Shown piece by piece: positions 25,532 through 33,052 of a stretch of DNA of 63,252 nt. The stretch's first letter is position 1. Each line of letters begins with the position of its first letter. A program made the position numbers and the translations under genes. The stretch covers positions 67,727 to 130,978 of the forward strand of contig DGIT01000032.1 in the NCBI GenBank assembly GCA_002386465.1, read 5' to 3'. The notes beneath the pieces are model-generated. The model saw only the letters and a program-made list of their open reading frames with translations. It searched no databases and was not told the origin of the DNA. The DNA is from Burkholderiales bacterium UBA4615. Lineage in GTDB: Bacteria > Pseudomonadota > Gammaproteobacteria > Burkholderiales > Burkholderiaceae_E.

Positions 25532-26359
25532 TCAGCGCCCGCTGAACCGCGCGGGGCGCTTTTCAACAAAGTGCGCCACGCCTTCCTTGAAGTCTTCCGA
25601 CAGAAAGCTGCCAGCCATATCGCCATTGGCTTCATCAATGGCCTGGCCCAGCGTCTGGAACTGAGCATGCCACATCTCGCGCTTCATTTCGCGCATGGAG
25701 CGTGGTGACACCTCGGTGGCCAGCATCCGCGCATAGTTCATGACTTCGGTCATCAACTGCTCGTGCGCAATCACCCGGCTGACCAGACCCATCGCCAGCG
25801 CTTCAGGCGCACGGACGGTGCGCGCGGAGTAGAGCAGGTCAGCGGCATGCGCCATGCCGACCAGGCGCGGCAAGAGCCATGAAATTCCGTGTTCGGCGAT
25901 CAGCCCGCGCCGCGCAAACGCCGTGGTGAAGACCGCCTTGTCTGAAGCAAAGCGCATGTCGGCGTAGAGCGACATGATCAGACCGAGTCCGGCACAGGGC
26001 CCGTTTATGGCGGCAATGATCGGACGCGGCACCGCAGGAAACCATGAGTACCGGCGGTTGAAGTTTTCGTCGGCCTTCGGGTCAAAGGGTTCAGCCGGCG
26101 CTTGAGCGGGACGCTGCGTCTTCCCGTCGCTGCTGCCTGCCAGGGTCTGCAAGTTGTTCATGTCGGCACCCGCGCAAAAACCGCGTCCGGCACCGGTCAG
26201 CACAATCACCCGCACATTGGGGTCGCTCGACGCCTGGCGCATCGCAGCCCGGACATCCCGGTCCATTTCCGCTCGCCAGGCGTTGAGCTTGTCTGGTCGG
26301 TTCAGTGTCACGACCGCAATGCCGTCTTCCACCTGGTACATCACGTCTTCGTAGCTCAT
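25532..26359 (-). CDS. enoyl-CoA hydratase/isomerase
   Basis: A 275-residue crotonase-fold enzyme. VVTLNRPDKLNAWRAEMDRD, the oxyanion-hole segment VLTGAGRGFCAGADM and the second oxyanion region INGPCAGLGLIMSLYADMRF are all present. ATG 26359 (MSYEDVMYQ) has an AGGAG site; the longer frame to 26392 is unlikely. The C-terminal EGVAHFVEKRPARFSGR is typical. It is the last gene of a coupled run Rieske oxygenase - Bug receptor - hydratase, which suggests uptake and oxidation of an aromatic acid followed by CoA-linked breakdown. Confidence 0.92.
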   Translation of the reverse strand: MSYEDVMYQVEDGIAVVTLNRPDKLNAWRAEMDRDVRAAMRQASSDPNVRVIVLTGAGRGFCAGADMNNLQTLAGSSDGKTQRPAQAPAEPFDPKADENFNRRYSWFPAVPRPIIAAINGPCAGLGLIMSLYADMRFASDKAVFTTAFARRGLIAEHGISWLLPRLVGMAHAADLLYSARTVRAPEALAMGLVSRVIAHEQLMTEVMNYARMLATEVSPRSMREMKREMWHAQFQTLGQAIDEANGDMAGSFLSEDFKEGVAHFVEKRPARFSGR

Positions 26360-26369
26360 GAATGTCTCC

Positions 26370-27383
26370 TTATTCGGGTTCAACTTTCGCATCCTGCAGA
26401 ACCTTACCCCACTTGGGAATTTCGCTGCGGATCGTTGCCGCGAACTCCTCGGGTGTACCGCCCGCCAATTCCAGCGAAAACGGGGTAAACCGCTCCCGCA
26501 TGGCAGCGCTGCGAACGATCTGGGTGACCTCTGCAGACAACCGGTTCACGATGGCCACTGGTGTGCCGGCTGGAGCGACCAGCCCGAACCACAGCAAAGC
26601 CTCGTAGCCCGGCACGCCAGCTTCCGAGAGGGTGGGAATGTCGGGTGTGCTGTCACTGCGCCGGCTGCTTGTGATCGCCAGGGCCTTGAGTTTTCCGGTT
26701 TTGACATGCGGCAGGGACGAAACCCCAGGGTCGAAGATCATGTTTACCTGCCCGGAGATGACGTCGGCCAAAGCCGGTGCGCTGCCTTTGTAGGCCACAT
26801 GGGTCAGATCGACGCCTGCCATCGATTTGAAGAGCTCGCCCGCCAGATGCAATGAGCCGCCCTGGCCAATGGACGCAAAGGAAAGCTGCCCTGGACGGGC
26901 CTTGGCCAGCGCAATCAGCTCCGAAACGTTCCGGGCGGGCACAGACGGATTGATTACCAGATACATCGGTGTCCCAAAGCACATGGCGATCGGCGCGAAA
27001 TCCTTGACCGGGTCATAGGGCAGGCGTTTCATGGACCGTACGTTGATCGCCAGACTGGTGACGCTACCCAGAAACAAGGTGTATCCGTCCGGTGCTGCCT
27101 TGGCGGCGGCCTCTGCGCCGATGATCTGGCTGGCTCCGGGCTTATTGTCGATCAGCACAGCCTGTCCGAGGCGCTCGCTCAACTGCTGCGCTAGGCTGCG
27201 GGTGAAGGTATCTCCGACACCGCCCGGCGGGTAAGGCACGATGATGCGGATCGGGCGTGAGGGCCACGCGGAAGTCTGTGCATTGGCGCGCGGCAGGCCA
27301 GCCAGTACAAGGCCGCTGCTGGCCAGACCGACACACTGTCCGAGTACACGGCGCCGCGTGCTAGTGACTGTCATGTGCTTCAT
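26370..27383 (-). CDS. Bug-family receptor with twin-arginine-like signal
   Basis: A 337-residue Bug/TctC-type periplasmic binding protein. The leader contains STRRRVLGQCVGLASSG, resembling a Tat signal, and ends near ANAQ. Then come WPSRPIRIIVPYPPGGVGDT and LSFASIGQGGSLHLAGEL. Its start codon overlaps the stop of the Rieske oxygenase gene by 4 bp (ATGA). It is thus translationally coupled to the oxygenase, and its ligand is probably the oxygenase substrate or a related acid. The enoyl-CoA hydratase follows 10 bp later. Confidence 0.93.
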   Translation of the reverse strand: MKHMTVTSTRRRVLGQCVGLASSGLVLAGLPRANAQTSAWPSRPIRIIVPYPPGGVGDTFTRSLAQQLSERLGQAVLIDNKPGASQIIGAEAAAKAAPDGYTLFLGSVTSLAINVRSMKRLPYDPVKDFAPIAMCFGTPMYLVINPSVPARNVSELIALAKARPGQLSFASIGQGGSLHLAGELFKSMAGVDLTHVAYKGSAPALADVISGQVNMIFDPGVSSLPHVKTGKLKALAITSSRRSDSTPDIPTLSEAGVPGYEALLWFGLVAPAGTPVAIVNRLSAEVTQIVRSAAMRERFTPFSLELAGGTPEEFAATIRSEIPKWGKVLQDAKVEPE

Positions 27384-28681
27384 CCTTTTACTCTCCCGAT
27401 TGCATCACCGAACCGTGACTGCATAACGGACTCAAACGGTACCGCCTGATCTGCCACGGTACTGCCTCCGCGCAACCAATATGTCTGGCCACGTGAGGCC
27501 GCTGCAGGCGACTGACCTGAATCGCGCAGGGCCCGGGCCCCATTCATCACCTGTCTGCGAAACCACACGATGGCGAGATCGGTGGGGCCGAGGTGCTCTT
27601 GCGTGCGATCGGCAATCAGGCCCTGGCTGTCCTGAATCATTGCGTCCTGTTCCGAGACGCCTCTGACGCCCGTGAACGTGGCTTGACGCTGTTCACCGCG
27701 GTCCATCAGGTAATTGTTGGAGCGGTTACGCAACGGTACATAACCCGGCCCCAGCGCAGCGAACACGCCATGCCCAGCGCTGATCTTTGCGCGCTCTTCA
27801 TCGGTCAGTGGCCTGTCCGGATTCCAGGCATAGCAATAGATCCAACACGAGTGTTCATCGATGGGGACAAAGGTCTGCCCCTGGTAGGTCTCGCCAGCCA
27901 GTGCATTCGGGGCGAGCGCGTGATTGGGCAGCATGAACTGGCTGACACGCCAATAGAGGTCGGATCCGTCCGCTGTGCGTGCAGCCCCGGCGACAAAGCC
28001 GCAGTCGTGTTCGCGTACCGTGAATCTCGGCATCGGGTCATTGCGCATCCACGCCAGTCGCTTCTGGTCTGCATTCACCTGGGAAGTGGCACCGCCTCCA
28101 ACCGCCACGCTTGGTGCAGGCATATGCAGGAACGAAAAATGCGCGGTGTCCAGTCCCCCCTCAATCGCCTGAGCCCAATTGCATTCCTGCAGCTTTTTCT
28201 GGACGACGCGGTGCGAGGCAGGCAGTCGGGCAAATTCGATTTGCGGCAACTGCGGCACGGACTCCTGTGGACCCAGATAGGCCCAGACGAAGTCGCCCCA
28301 CTCCTGCACCGGGTAGGAGGGCAGGCACACCCGTTGCCTATACGCAGCGTCCGCTGGCACGGTAGGCATCTCAAGGCATTTGCCTGCGACGTCGAACTTC
28401 CAGCCGTGAAAGGCGCAGCGCAAACCTCCTTCTTCGTTGCGCCCGAAAAACAGATCGGCTCCCCGATGAGGACAGCGCGGGGACACCAAACCCACCCGAC
28501 CTGAGGTGTCCCTGAATGCCAGCAGATCTTCGCCCATCACCCGCACTCTCACCGGGTCACAGTCCGGATGCGGTAACTCTTCCGACAGAGCGACCGGTTG
28601 CCAGAAGCGGCGGATGTATTCCCCCATGGGCGTTCCGCGTGCGGTGAGGGTCAGCAGATCATTGTCTGATGCACTGAGCAT
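27380..28681 (-). CDS. Rieske ring-hydroxylating oxygenase, large subunit
   Basis: A 433-residue oxygenase component of phthalate-type Rieske non-haem iron systems. The [2Fe-2S] ligands are Cys70-x-His72 (CPHRGADLFF) and Cys89-x2-His92 (CAFHGWKFD). The mononuclear iron motif GGLDTAHFSFLH gives Asp and two His. The ATG at 28681 has AGGAG 8 nt upstream. No ferredoxin or reductase gene is adjacent, so the electron-transfer partner must be elsewhere. It heads the Rieske-Bug-hydratase operon. Substrate class (aromatic acid or O-demethylation) is inference from the phthalate-dioxygenase-like architecture. Confidence 0.92.
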   Translation of the reverse strand: MLSASDNDLLTLTARGTPMGEYIRRFWQPVALSEELPHPDCDPVRVRVMGEDLLAFRDTSGRVGLVSPRCPHRGADLFFGRNEEGGLRCAFHGWKFDVAGKCLEMPTVPADAAYRQRVCLPSYPVQEWGDFVWAYLGPQESVPQLPQIEFARLPASHRVVQKKLQECNWAQAIEGGLDTAHFSFLHMPAPSVAVGGGATSQVNADQKRLAWMRNDPMPRFTVREHDCGFVAGAARTADGSDLYWRVSQFMLPNHALAPNALAGETYQGQTFVPIDEHSCWIYCYAWNPDRPLTDEERAKISAGHGVFAALGPGYVPLRNRSNNYLMDRGEQRQATFTGVRGVSEQDAMIQDSQGLIADRTQEHLGPTDLAIVWFRRQVMNGARALRDSGQSPAAASRGQTYWLRGGSTVADQAVPFESVMQSRFGDAIGRVKG

Positions 28682-28873
28682 GGCTCGGTCTCCTGATGGG
28701 CGCACGCTGTGATGGCGTGTGCGTGCTTCGCCCACTATGGCCCGTAGGGCGGGCATCGGGCAAGTCAGCGTTTCGACCCATGCGATGTCGTTCTGTCATC
28801 ACCCCGGTAATGATCTCCGACATGGCCATTGCCAGTCCGGATTCGCCAGCGTACGCTCGACCGCCAGCCGCCC

Positions 28874-29461
28874 ATGAGTTACTTCAACCCCTTCACGTTT
28901 CCCTTGCAGCCATTGCGCCCCGGTTCGCCGATGGGCGCAGCCATTCTTGGCATGGGGTTTCGCAGCTTCGAAGCCTTGGCAGCGCATGTGCGGCAATTGC
29001 CCTATGCACGTACGACGTGGCCGGATGACCCGCTGGCCGTCCTGCGGGAAGGTCGTGGCACCTGCAGCAGTAAGCATCAGCTATTGGCCACTGTGGCGCA
29101 GGAATGCGGCCATCCCGAGGTGGTGCTTACAGTCGGCGTGTATGAGATGACCGAAGCCAATACGCCCGGCGTGGGCGCTGTGCTGCAGGCCGCCGCCTAC
29201 ACCTCCATCCCAGAAGCCCATTGCTACCTGACGGTCGATCACCAGCGCTGGGACTTCACCGGGCTGCCGCGCGGCACCGAATCGCCGTTTCAGGCGCTGA
29301 TCGAGGAGCATTTCCTGCTGCCGGAGTCCCTGTCGGCGCGCAAACTCAAGTTGCATCAGCAGGCCCTGGGCCGGTGGGCCGAGCGCATGGGCGTTTCAGC
29401 GATCGACGCCTGGGCGGTGCGCGAAGCCTGCGTCGCTGCGCTGTCTAACCTCTCGGACTGA
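28874..29461 (+). CDS. transglutaminase-like cysteine protein
   Basis: A 195-residue protein with a probable papain-like/transglutaminase catalytic triad: Cys64 in GRGTCSSKHQLLA, His116 in IPEAHCYLTVD, and Asp127 in RWDFTG. There is no signal peptide. Small bacterial transglutaminase-like proteins may act as proteases or amidases; this one has no assigned substrate. The start is ATG 28874; a frame extension to 28829 is possible. It is divergent from the Rieske gene and converges with the EamA transporter gene (7 bp). Confidence 0.75.
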   Translation: MSYFNPFTFPLQPLRPGSPMGAAILGMGFRSFEALAAHVRQLPYARTTWPDDPLAVLREGRGTCSSKHQLLATVAQECGHPEVVLTVGVYEMTEANTPGVGAVLQAAAYTSIPEAHCYLTVDHQRWDFTGLPRGTESPFQALIEEHFLLPESLSARKLKLHQQALGRWAERMGVSAIDAWAVREACVAALSNLSD

Positions 29462-29467
29462 ACCCAC

Positions 29468-30349
29468 TCAGCCGCGACGCGGCGTGCGCTGCTGGCGAAT
29501 CATGTAGACCCCGGCAGCAATCAGCAAGGCGATGCCGCACCAGCCCCAGGCATTAGGCAGATCGCCCCAGACCACCCAGCCGATCAGCACAGCCCAGAAC
29601 AGACCGACATAGCGAAACGGGGCCACGACGGATATCTCGCCCTGGCGCATGGCTGCAATGCTGGCGTAATAACCGGTCGACAGAAAGACCGCTGCAATGC
29701 CCAACAAGCCAACGTCGCGCGCTTGCATGGGCGTCCAGCCTTCCACCGCAAGAACGCCGCAGGCCATCAGCCACACCACGGCAGCCGTGGTGAGCGTGAC
29801 CAGGATGGAGGGCGTCGCCGCAGGCACCTTGCGGGTCAAAAGATCACGGCAGGCGTAAATGAGTGTGGCCAGCAGCGTCATCCAGGCATACAGGTTGAAC
29901 CCGTCCAGACGCGGCTGGATGACCGCGAGCACACCTGCAAATCCCAGGCTGATTGCCACCCAGCGGCCGGCATCGACCCGCTCCTTCAGAAAGATCATGG
30001 CAAGTACGGCAATGAACAGTGGAGACGACTGGTTGATGGCGGTCACATTGCCCAGAGGCAGACGAAACAGCGCGGCAAGGTACAGAAACGTGCCAAGGCC
30101 TTCGCAGACTGCACGCAAAATGACCCAGGGCCGCACCACATCGCGAATGCGCGAAAGCGCCCCCATCCGCCAGGCCACCAGGCAGATCAGGCTGATTGCC
30201 ATCACCCCCCGCACCACAATGATCTGCGCGGCTGGCAGCCGTGCACCAATGGCCTTGATCATGGCGTCGTTGGCGATGAATGCGGTCATCGCCAGCACCA
30301 TCCACAGGATGCCGATCCGATTGGCCTTGGCCTGCTCCGCGGAAGTCAA
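29468..30349 (-). CDS. EamA/DMT-superfamily transporter
   Basis: A 293-residue inner-membrane protein with about 10 helices in two EamA repeats. The first repeat has FIANDAMIKAIGARLPAAQI and LGNVTAINQSSPLFIAVLAM; the second has APFRYVGLFWAVLIGW. The family exports or imports metabolites. The start appears to be TTG 30349, overlapping the stop of the upstream lactonase-like gene; ATG 30301 is an alternative. Coupling to a lactonase-like hydrolase suggests handling of the same compound. Confidence 0.88.
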   Translation of the reverse strand: MTSAEQAKANRIGILWMVLAMTAFIANDAMIKAIGARLPAAQIIVVRGVMAISLICLVAWRMGALSRIRDVVRPWVILRAVCEGLGTFLYLAALFRLPLGNVTAINQSSPLFIAVLAMIFLKERVDAGRWVAISLGFAGVLAVIQPRLDGFNLYAWMTLLATLIYACRDLLTRKVPAATPSILVTLTTAAVVWLMACGVLAVEGWTPMQARDVGLLGIAAVFLSTGYYASIAAMRQGEISVVAPFRYVGLFWAVLIGWVVWGDLPNAWGWCGIALLIAAGVYMIRQQRTPRRG

Positions 30350-31149
30350 TGGGGCGGCTGATGCAGACAGGCGATGCCAATCGCGTCGCCCGCAAGCCGC
30401 GGGTAGCGCGCAAGGACCTCCGGGTCGTGCCCGGGTACGATATGCGCCGGTGAATCCGCCGCCTGCATGAGCCGACGATGGCCTGCAAGCATGTCGGCCA
30501 CATTGAAGACAATGGGAAACGGACGCTCTTCGAACATGTTCTCGTAGTAATGGCTGGCGTCTGAAGTGAGCACAACCCAGCCGCGCTCAGTGTGCACCCG
30601 CACTGATTGCAGACCCTTGGTGTGCCCGCCGATGTGCATCAGCTCAACGCCCGGTGCCAGCACTGCATCACCCGCGTGAAACACCACGCGGTCGGCATAG
30701 ACCTTGCGCACCAGTTCCACCACATCCTCTACCGAATAGGCGTGGCGCAGCTGGCCATGGCACATGCAGCGTCCGGTGGCGTAGTCCATCTCGGCGTCCT
30801 GCACATGAAACCTGGCCTGAGGCAGCTTGGGCAGATTACCGGCATGGTCATAGTGCAGATGGGTCAGCACGACGTCTTGCACGGATTCAGGCGCAACGCC
30901 AAGCACCGCAAGTGCTTCGATCGGACAGCGCAGCAGTTCACGCTGACGGTTACGTGCGGTCTCGGCGCTGAAACCGGTATCGACCAGGATCGTGCGCGTC
31001 TTCGACTTGAGGAGCCACACGAAATAGTCCATCGGCATAGGGCCGTCATGAGGATCGATCGGTACGATGAAGTTGTCGCGCCGGGTGCGCTCTTTCATCT
31101 GTGCATAGCGAATGGCGTACACCTCGTAGATGTCCGGTCTGGCAGTCAT
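30346..31149 (-). CDS. metallo-beta-lactamase-fold lactonase-like hydrolase
   Basis: A 267-residue metallo-beta-lactamase-fold enzyme of the N-acyl homoserine lactonase (AiiA-like) type. The dinuclear zinc motif HLHYDH is at residues 97-102, preceded by ILVDTGFS. Further conserved parts are MHIGGHTKGLQSV and LTSDASHYYENM. No signal peptide is seen. Related enzymes open lactones of many kinds, so quorum quenching is only one option. ATG 31149 follows AAGGGGAT. It lies 17 bp after a HIBADH-like gene and overlaps the EamA gene, giving a three-gene operon. Confidence 0.88.
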   Translation of the reverse strand: MTARPDIYEVYAIRYAQMKERTRRDNFIVPIDPHDGPMPMDYFVWLLKSKTRTILVDTGFSAETARNRQRELLRCPIEALAVLGVAPESVQDVVLTHLHYDHAGNLPKLPQARFHVQDAEMDYATGRCMCHGQLRHAYSVEDVVELVRKVYADRVVFHAGDAVLAPGVELMHIGGHTKGLQSVRVHTERGWVVLTSDASHYYENMFEERPFPIVFNVADMLAGHRRLMQAADSPAHIVPGHDPEVLARYPRLAGDAIGIACLHQPPH

Positions 31150-31166
31150 TGGATATCCCCTTAGCC

Positions 31167-32078
31167 TTATTGATCGTTGGCCGCTTCGAACAAGCGGCTG
31201 ATGACCGGATGGTACTGGTCACCCCAGCCCTGTGCGATGGCGCGATCAAATAGGGTGTCCACCAGTTGTGCGCCTTGTGCGTGCACACCGGTTTCGCGTG
31301 CAAGCGCCAGGGCATAGGTCAGGTCTTTACGTGCGTAGTGCACGGAAAATGCGCGCTCAGGAAAGTCCTGCGGCAGCATGGCCTTCATGCCATGACTGCG
31401 CAGCGCGAAGCTGTCAGCCGATCCCTTCGAGAGGGTATCGAACAGTAAGGTCGGATCTACGCCGGCGCGCAGGCCAATGCTGCGAGCTTCGCTCAATGCC
31501 ATGACGGTTTCAAAGAGGACCATGTTGTTCAGGATCTTGACGACCTGACCGCAGCCAATGCCGCCGCATCGTGTGATCTCGGTGGCAAACGTGGCAATCA
31601 GCGGCTTGATCCGCTCGAACAGATCGGGCTCGGCACCCACCATCACCGACAGCGTGCCTGCTTCCGCAGCAGCACGGGTGCGTGCGACCGGCGCATCCAC
31701 AAAAGCGACGCCGACATTACCAAACGCGCGCGCCAGCGCTCGCGTCGTGTCGACTGGCGAAGTGCCCAGATCGACGATGACTTGCCCACTGCGTGCGCCC
31801 GCGAGCAGGCCTCCGGTCTGATGCGCCAGCTGATGGACGATTTCGCCCGAGGGCATGGACAGGAAGATCAGATCGGCCTGTTGGGAGACCTCGGCAATGC
31901 TGGAGGCGGTATGCACGCCATCGGCGCGCAGTCTCGCCAGCGCGGTGGCATCCAGATCAAAGGCGATGGTGGGCAAGCGAAGCTTACGGACCAGATTGCG
32001 GCAGATGGGCTCGCCCATGACCCCTGTGCCGATGAATCCGAGATGGCTGAACGGCCTTGATGCAGCGGTCTGGGGCAT
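31167..32078 (-). CDS. NAD(P)-dependent HIBADH-like oxidoreductase
   Basis: A 303-residue beta-hydroxyacid dehydrogenase, the second such gene in the window. The Rossmann motif LGFIGTGVMGEPICRNL, the loop FVDAPVARTRAAAEAG and the catalytic-Lys helix GCGQVVKILNNMVLFE are present. The start is ATG 32078 (MPQTAASRP); a longer upstream frame lacks family similarity. It reads first in a run with a lactonase-like hydrolase and an EamA carrier. This order would fit conversion of a lactone or hydroxyacid; the substrate is not known. Confidence 0.9.
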   Translation of the reverse strand: MPQTAASRPFSHLGFIGTGVMGEPICRNLVRKLRLPTIAFDLDATALARLRADGVHTASSIAEVSQQADLIFLSMPSGEIVHQLAHQTGGLLAGARSGQVIVDLGTSPVDTTRALARAFGNVGVAFVDAPVARTRAAAEAGTLSVMVGAEPDLFERIKPLIATFATEITRCGGIGCGQVVKILNNMVLFETVMALSEARSIGLRAGVDPTLLFDTLSKGSADSFALRSHGMKAMLPQDFPERAFSVHYARKDLTYALALARETGVHAQGAQLVDTLFDRAIAQGWGDQYHPVISRLFEAANDQ

Positions 32079-32287
32079 GGTCTCTCGTGTTGTGTCTTGT
32101 TGTGTGAACCGACTGGAGCACGCCCATTTTTGCCGACAAGCTGAGGGAGGGTCAAACGCATCGTGTACCCGTACGGCCCGAGCCGATCGATCGGAACGTG
32201 GCGAACGACTCATTTTCGACCCGCTTCGTTCGACATGCCGATCGGATTGCGACCACACTGGGCGGTCCCGCTTCCAGGAGATCTGCC

Positions 32288-33025
32288 ATGTCCGAGCCCC
32301 TCGTGATTCGTACCGACCGCGATGGTCTGGCGACCTTGACCCTGAACCGTCCCGCCAAACTCAATGCGCTGACGCCAGGGGTCTTCGTTCAGTTGCGCGC
32401 GCATCTTGCTGCGATCGCTGCAGATACTTCGATTGGGTGCGTTGTGCTCGCAGGTGCCGGGCGCTCATTTTGCGCGGGCCACGACCTGGATGCGATTGCA
32501 TCGCATGAGCCTGCGCCCAGCCCGTATTTCGAACCGGAAACCATCGACGCGCTGGAAGCGTTGCCCAAGCCCACCATTGCGCGCATTCACGGCCATTGTT
32601 TTACTGGCGGGCTGGAGCTGGCGCTTGGCTGCGACCTGTTGGTGGCCGCTGAGTCGACACGACTGGGCGATACCCATGGCCAGTGGGGTCTGGTGCCGGT
32701 GTGGGGGATGTCCGTGCGGCTGCCTGAGCGGGTGGGGCGCTCAGTGGCCAAGGAGCTGATGTTTACCAGCCGCAGGCTGAGTGGAGCGGACGCCGCACGG
32801 ATCGGATTGGTCGACCATTGCGTGGCCGACGATCAGCTCGATGCGAAGGTGCAGGCCCTGGCCACCGAGATTCTGGCTAATTCACGTGGCACGAATCGGA
32901 TTGTGAAGGCCTTGATGGCAGATCGTGAGGAGCGCACCCGCCGCCAGGCACTGGAGCATGAGCGCACTCGGCCCTACGGACGACCGGAAGACATGGCGCA
33001 GCGCATGAAGGCGGGCGGGCGCTGA
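32288..33025 (+). CDS. enoyl-CoA hydratase/isomerase
   Basis: A 245-residue crotonase-superfamily protein. LATLTLNRPAKLNALTPGVF, VVLAGAGRSFCAGHDLDAI and RIHGHCFTGGLELALGCDL are the hallmark segments. In the second oxyanion region the acidic residue of hydratases lies in DTHGQWGLVPVWGMS, where the Glu of true hydratases seems absent, so isomerase or another activity is possible. ATG 32288 has CCAGGAG upstream. It is divergent from the HIBADH-like gene and converges with the molybdopterin enzyme. Confidence 0.9.
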   Translation: MSEPLVIRTDRDGLATLTLNRPAKLNALTPGVFVQLRAHLAAIAADTSIGCVVLAGAGRSFCAGHDLDAIASHEPAPSPYFEPETIDALEALPKPTIARIHGHCFTGGLELALGCDLLVAAESTRLGDTHGQWGLVPVWGMSVRLPERVGRSVAKELMFTSRRLSGADAARIGLVDHCVADDQLDAKVQALATEILANSRGTNRIVKALMADREERTRRQALEHERTRPYGRPEDMAQRMKAGGR

Positions 33026-33052
33026 CCGGCCCGATGTTGCAGGGTCGACGGA

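Noticed and set aside
27593..28504. 303-residue forward open frame inside the Rieske oxygenase gene
   Set aside because: The Rieske protein has full motifs and length; the other frame is a shadow.
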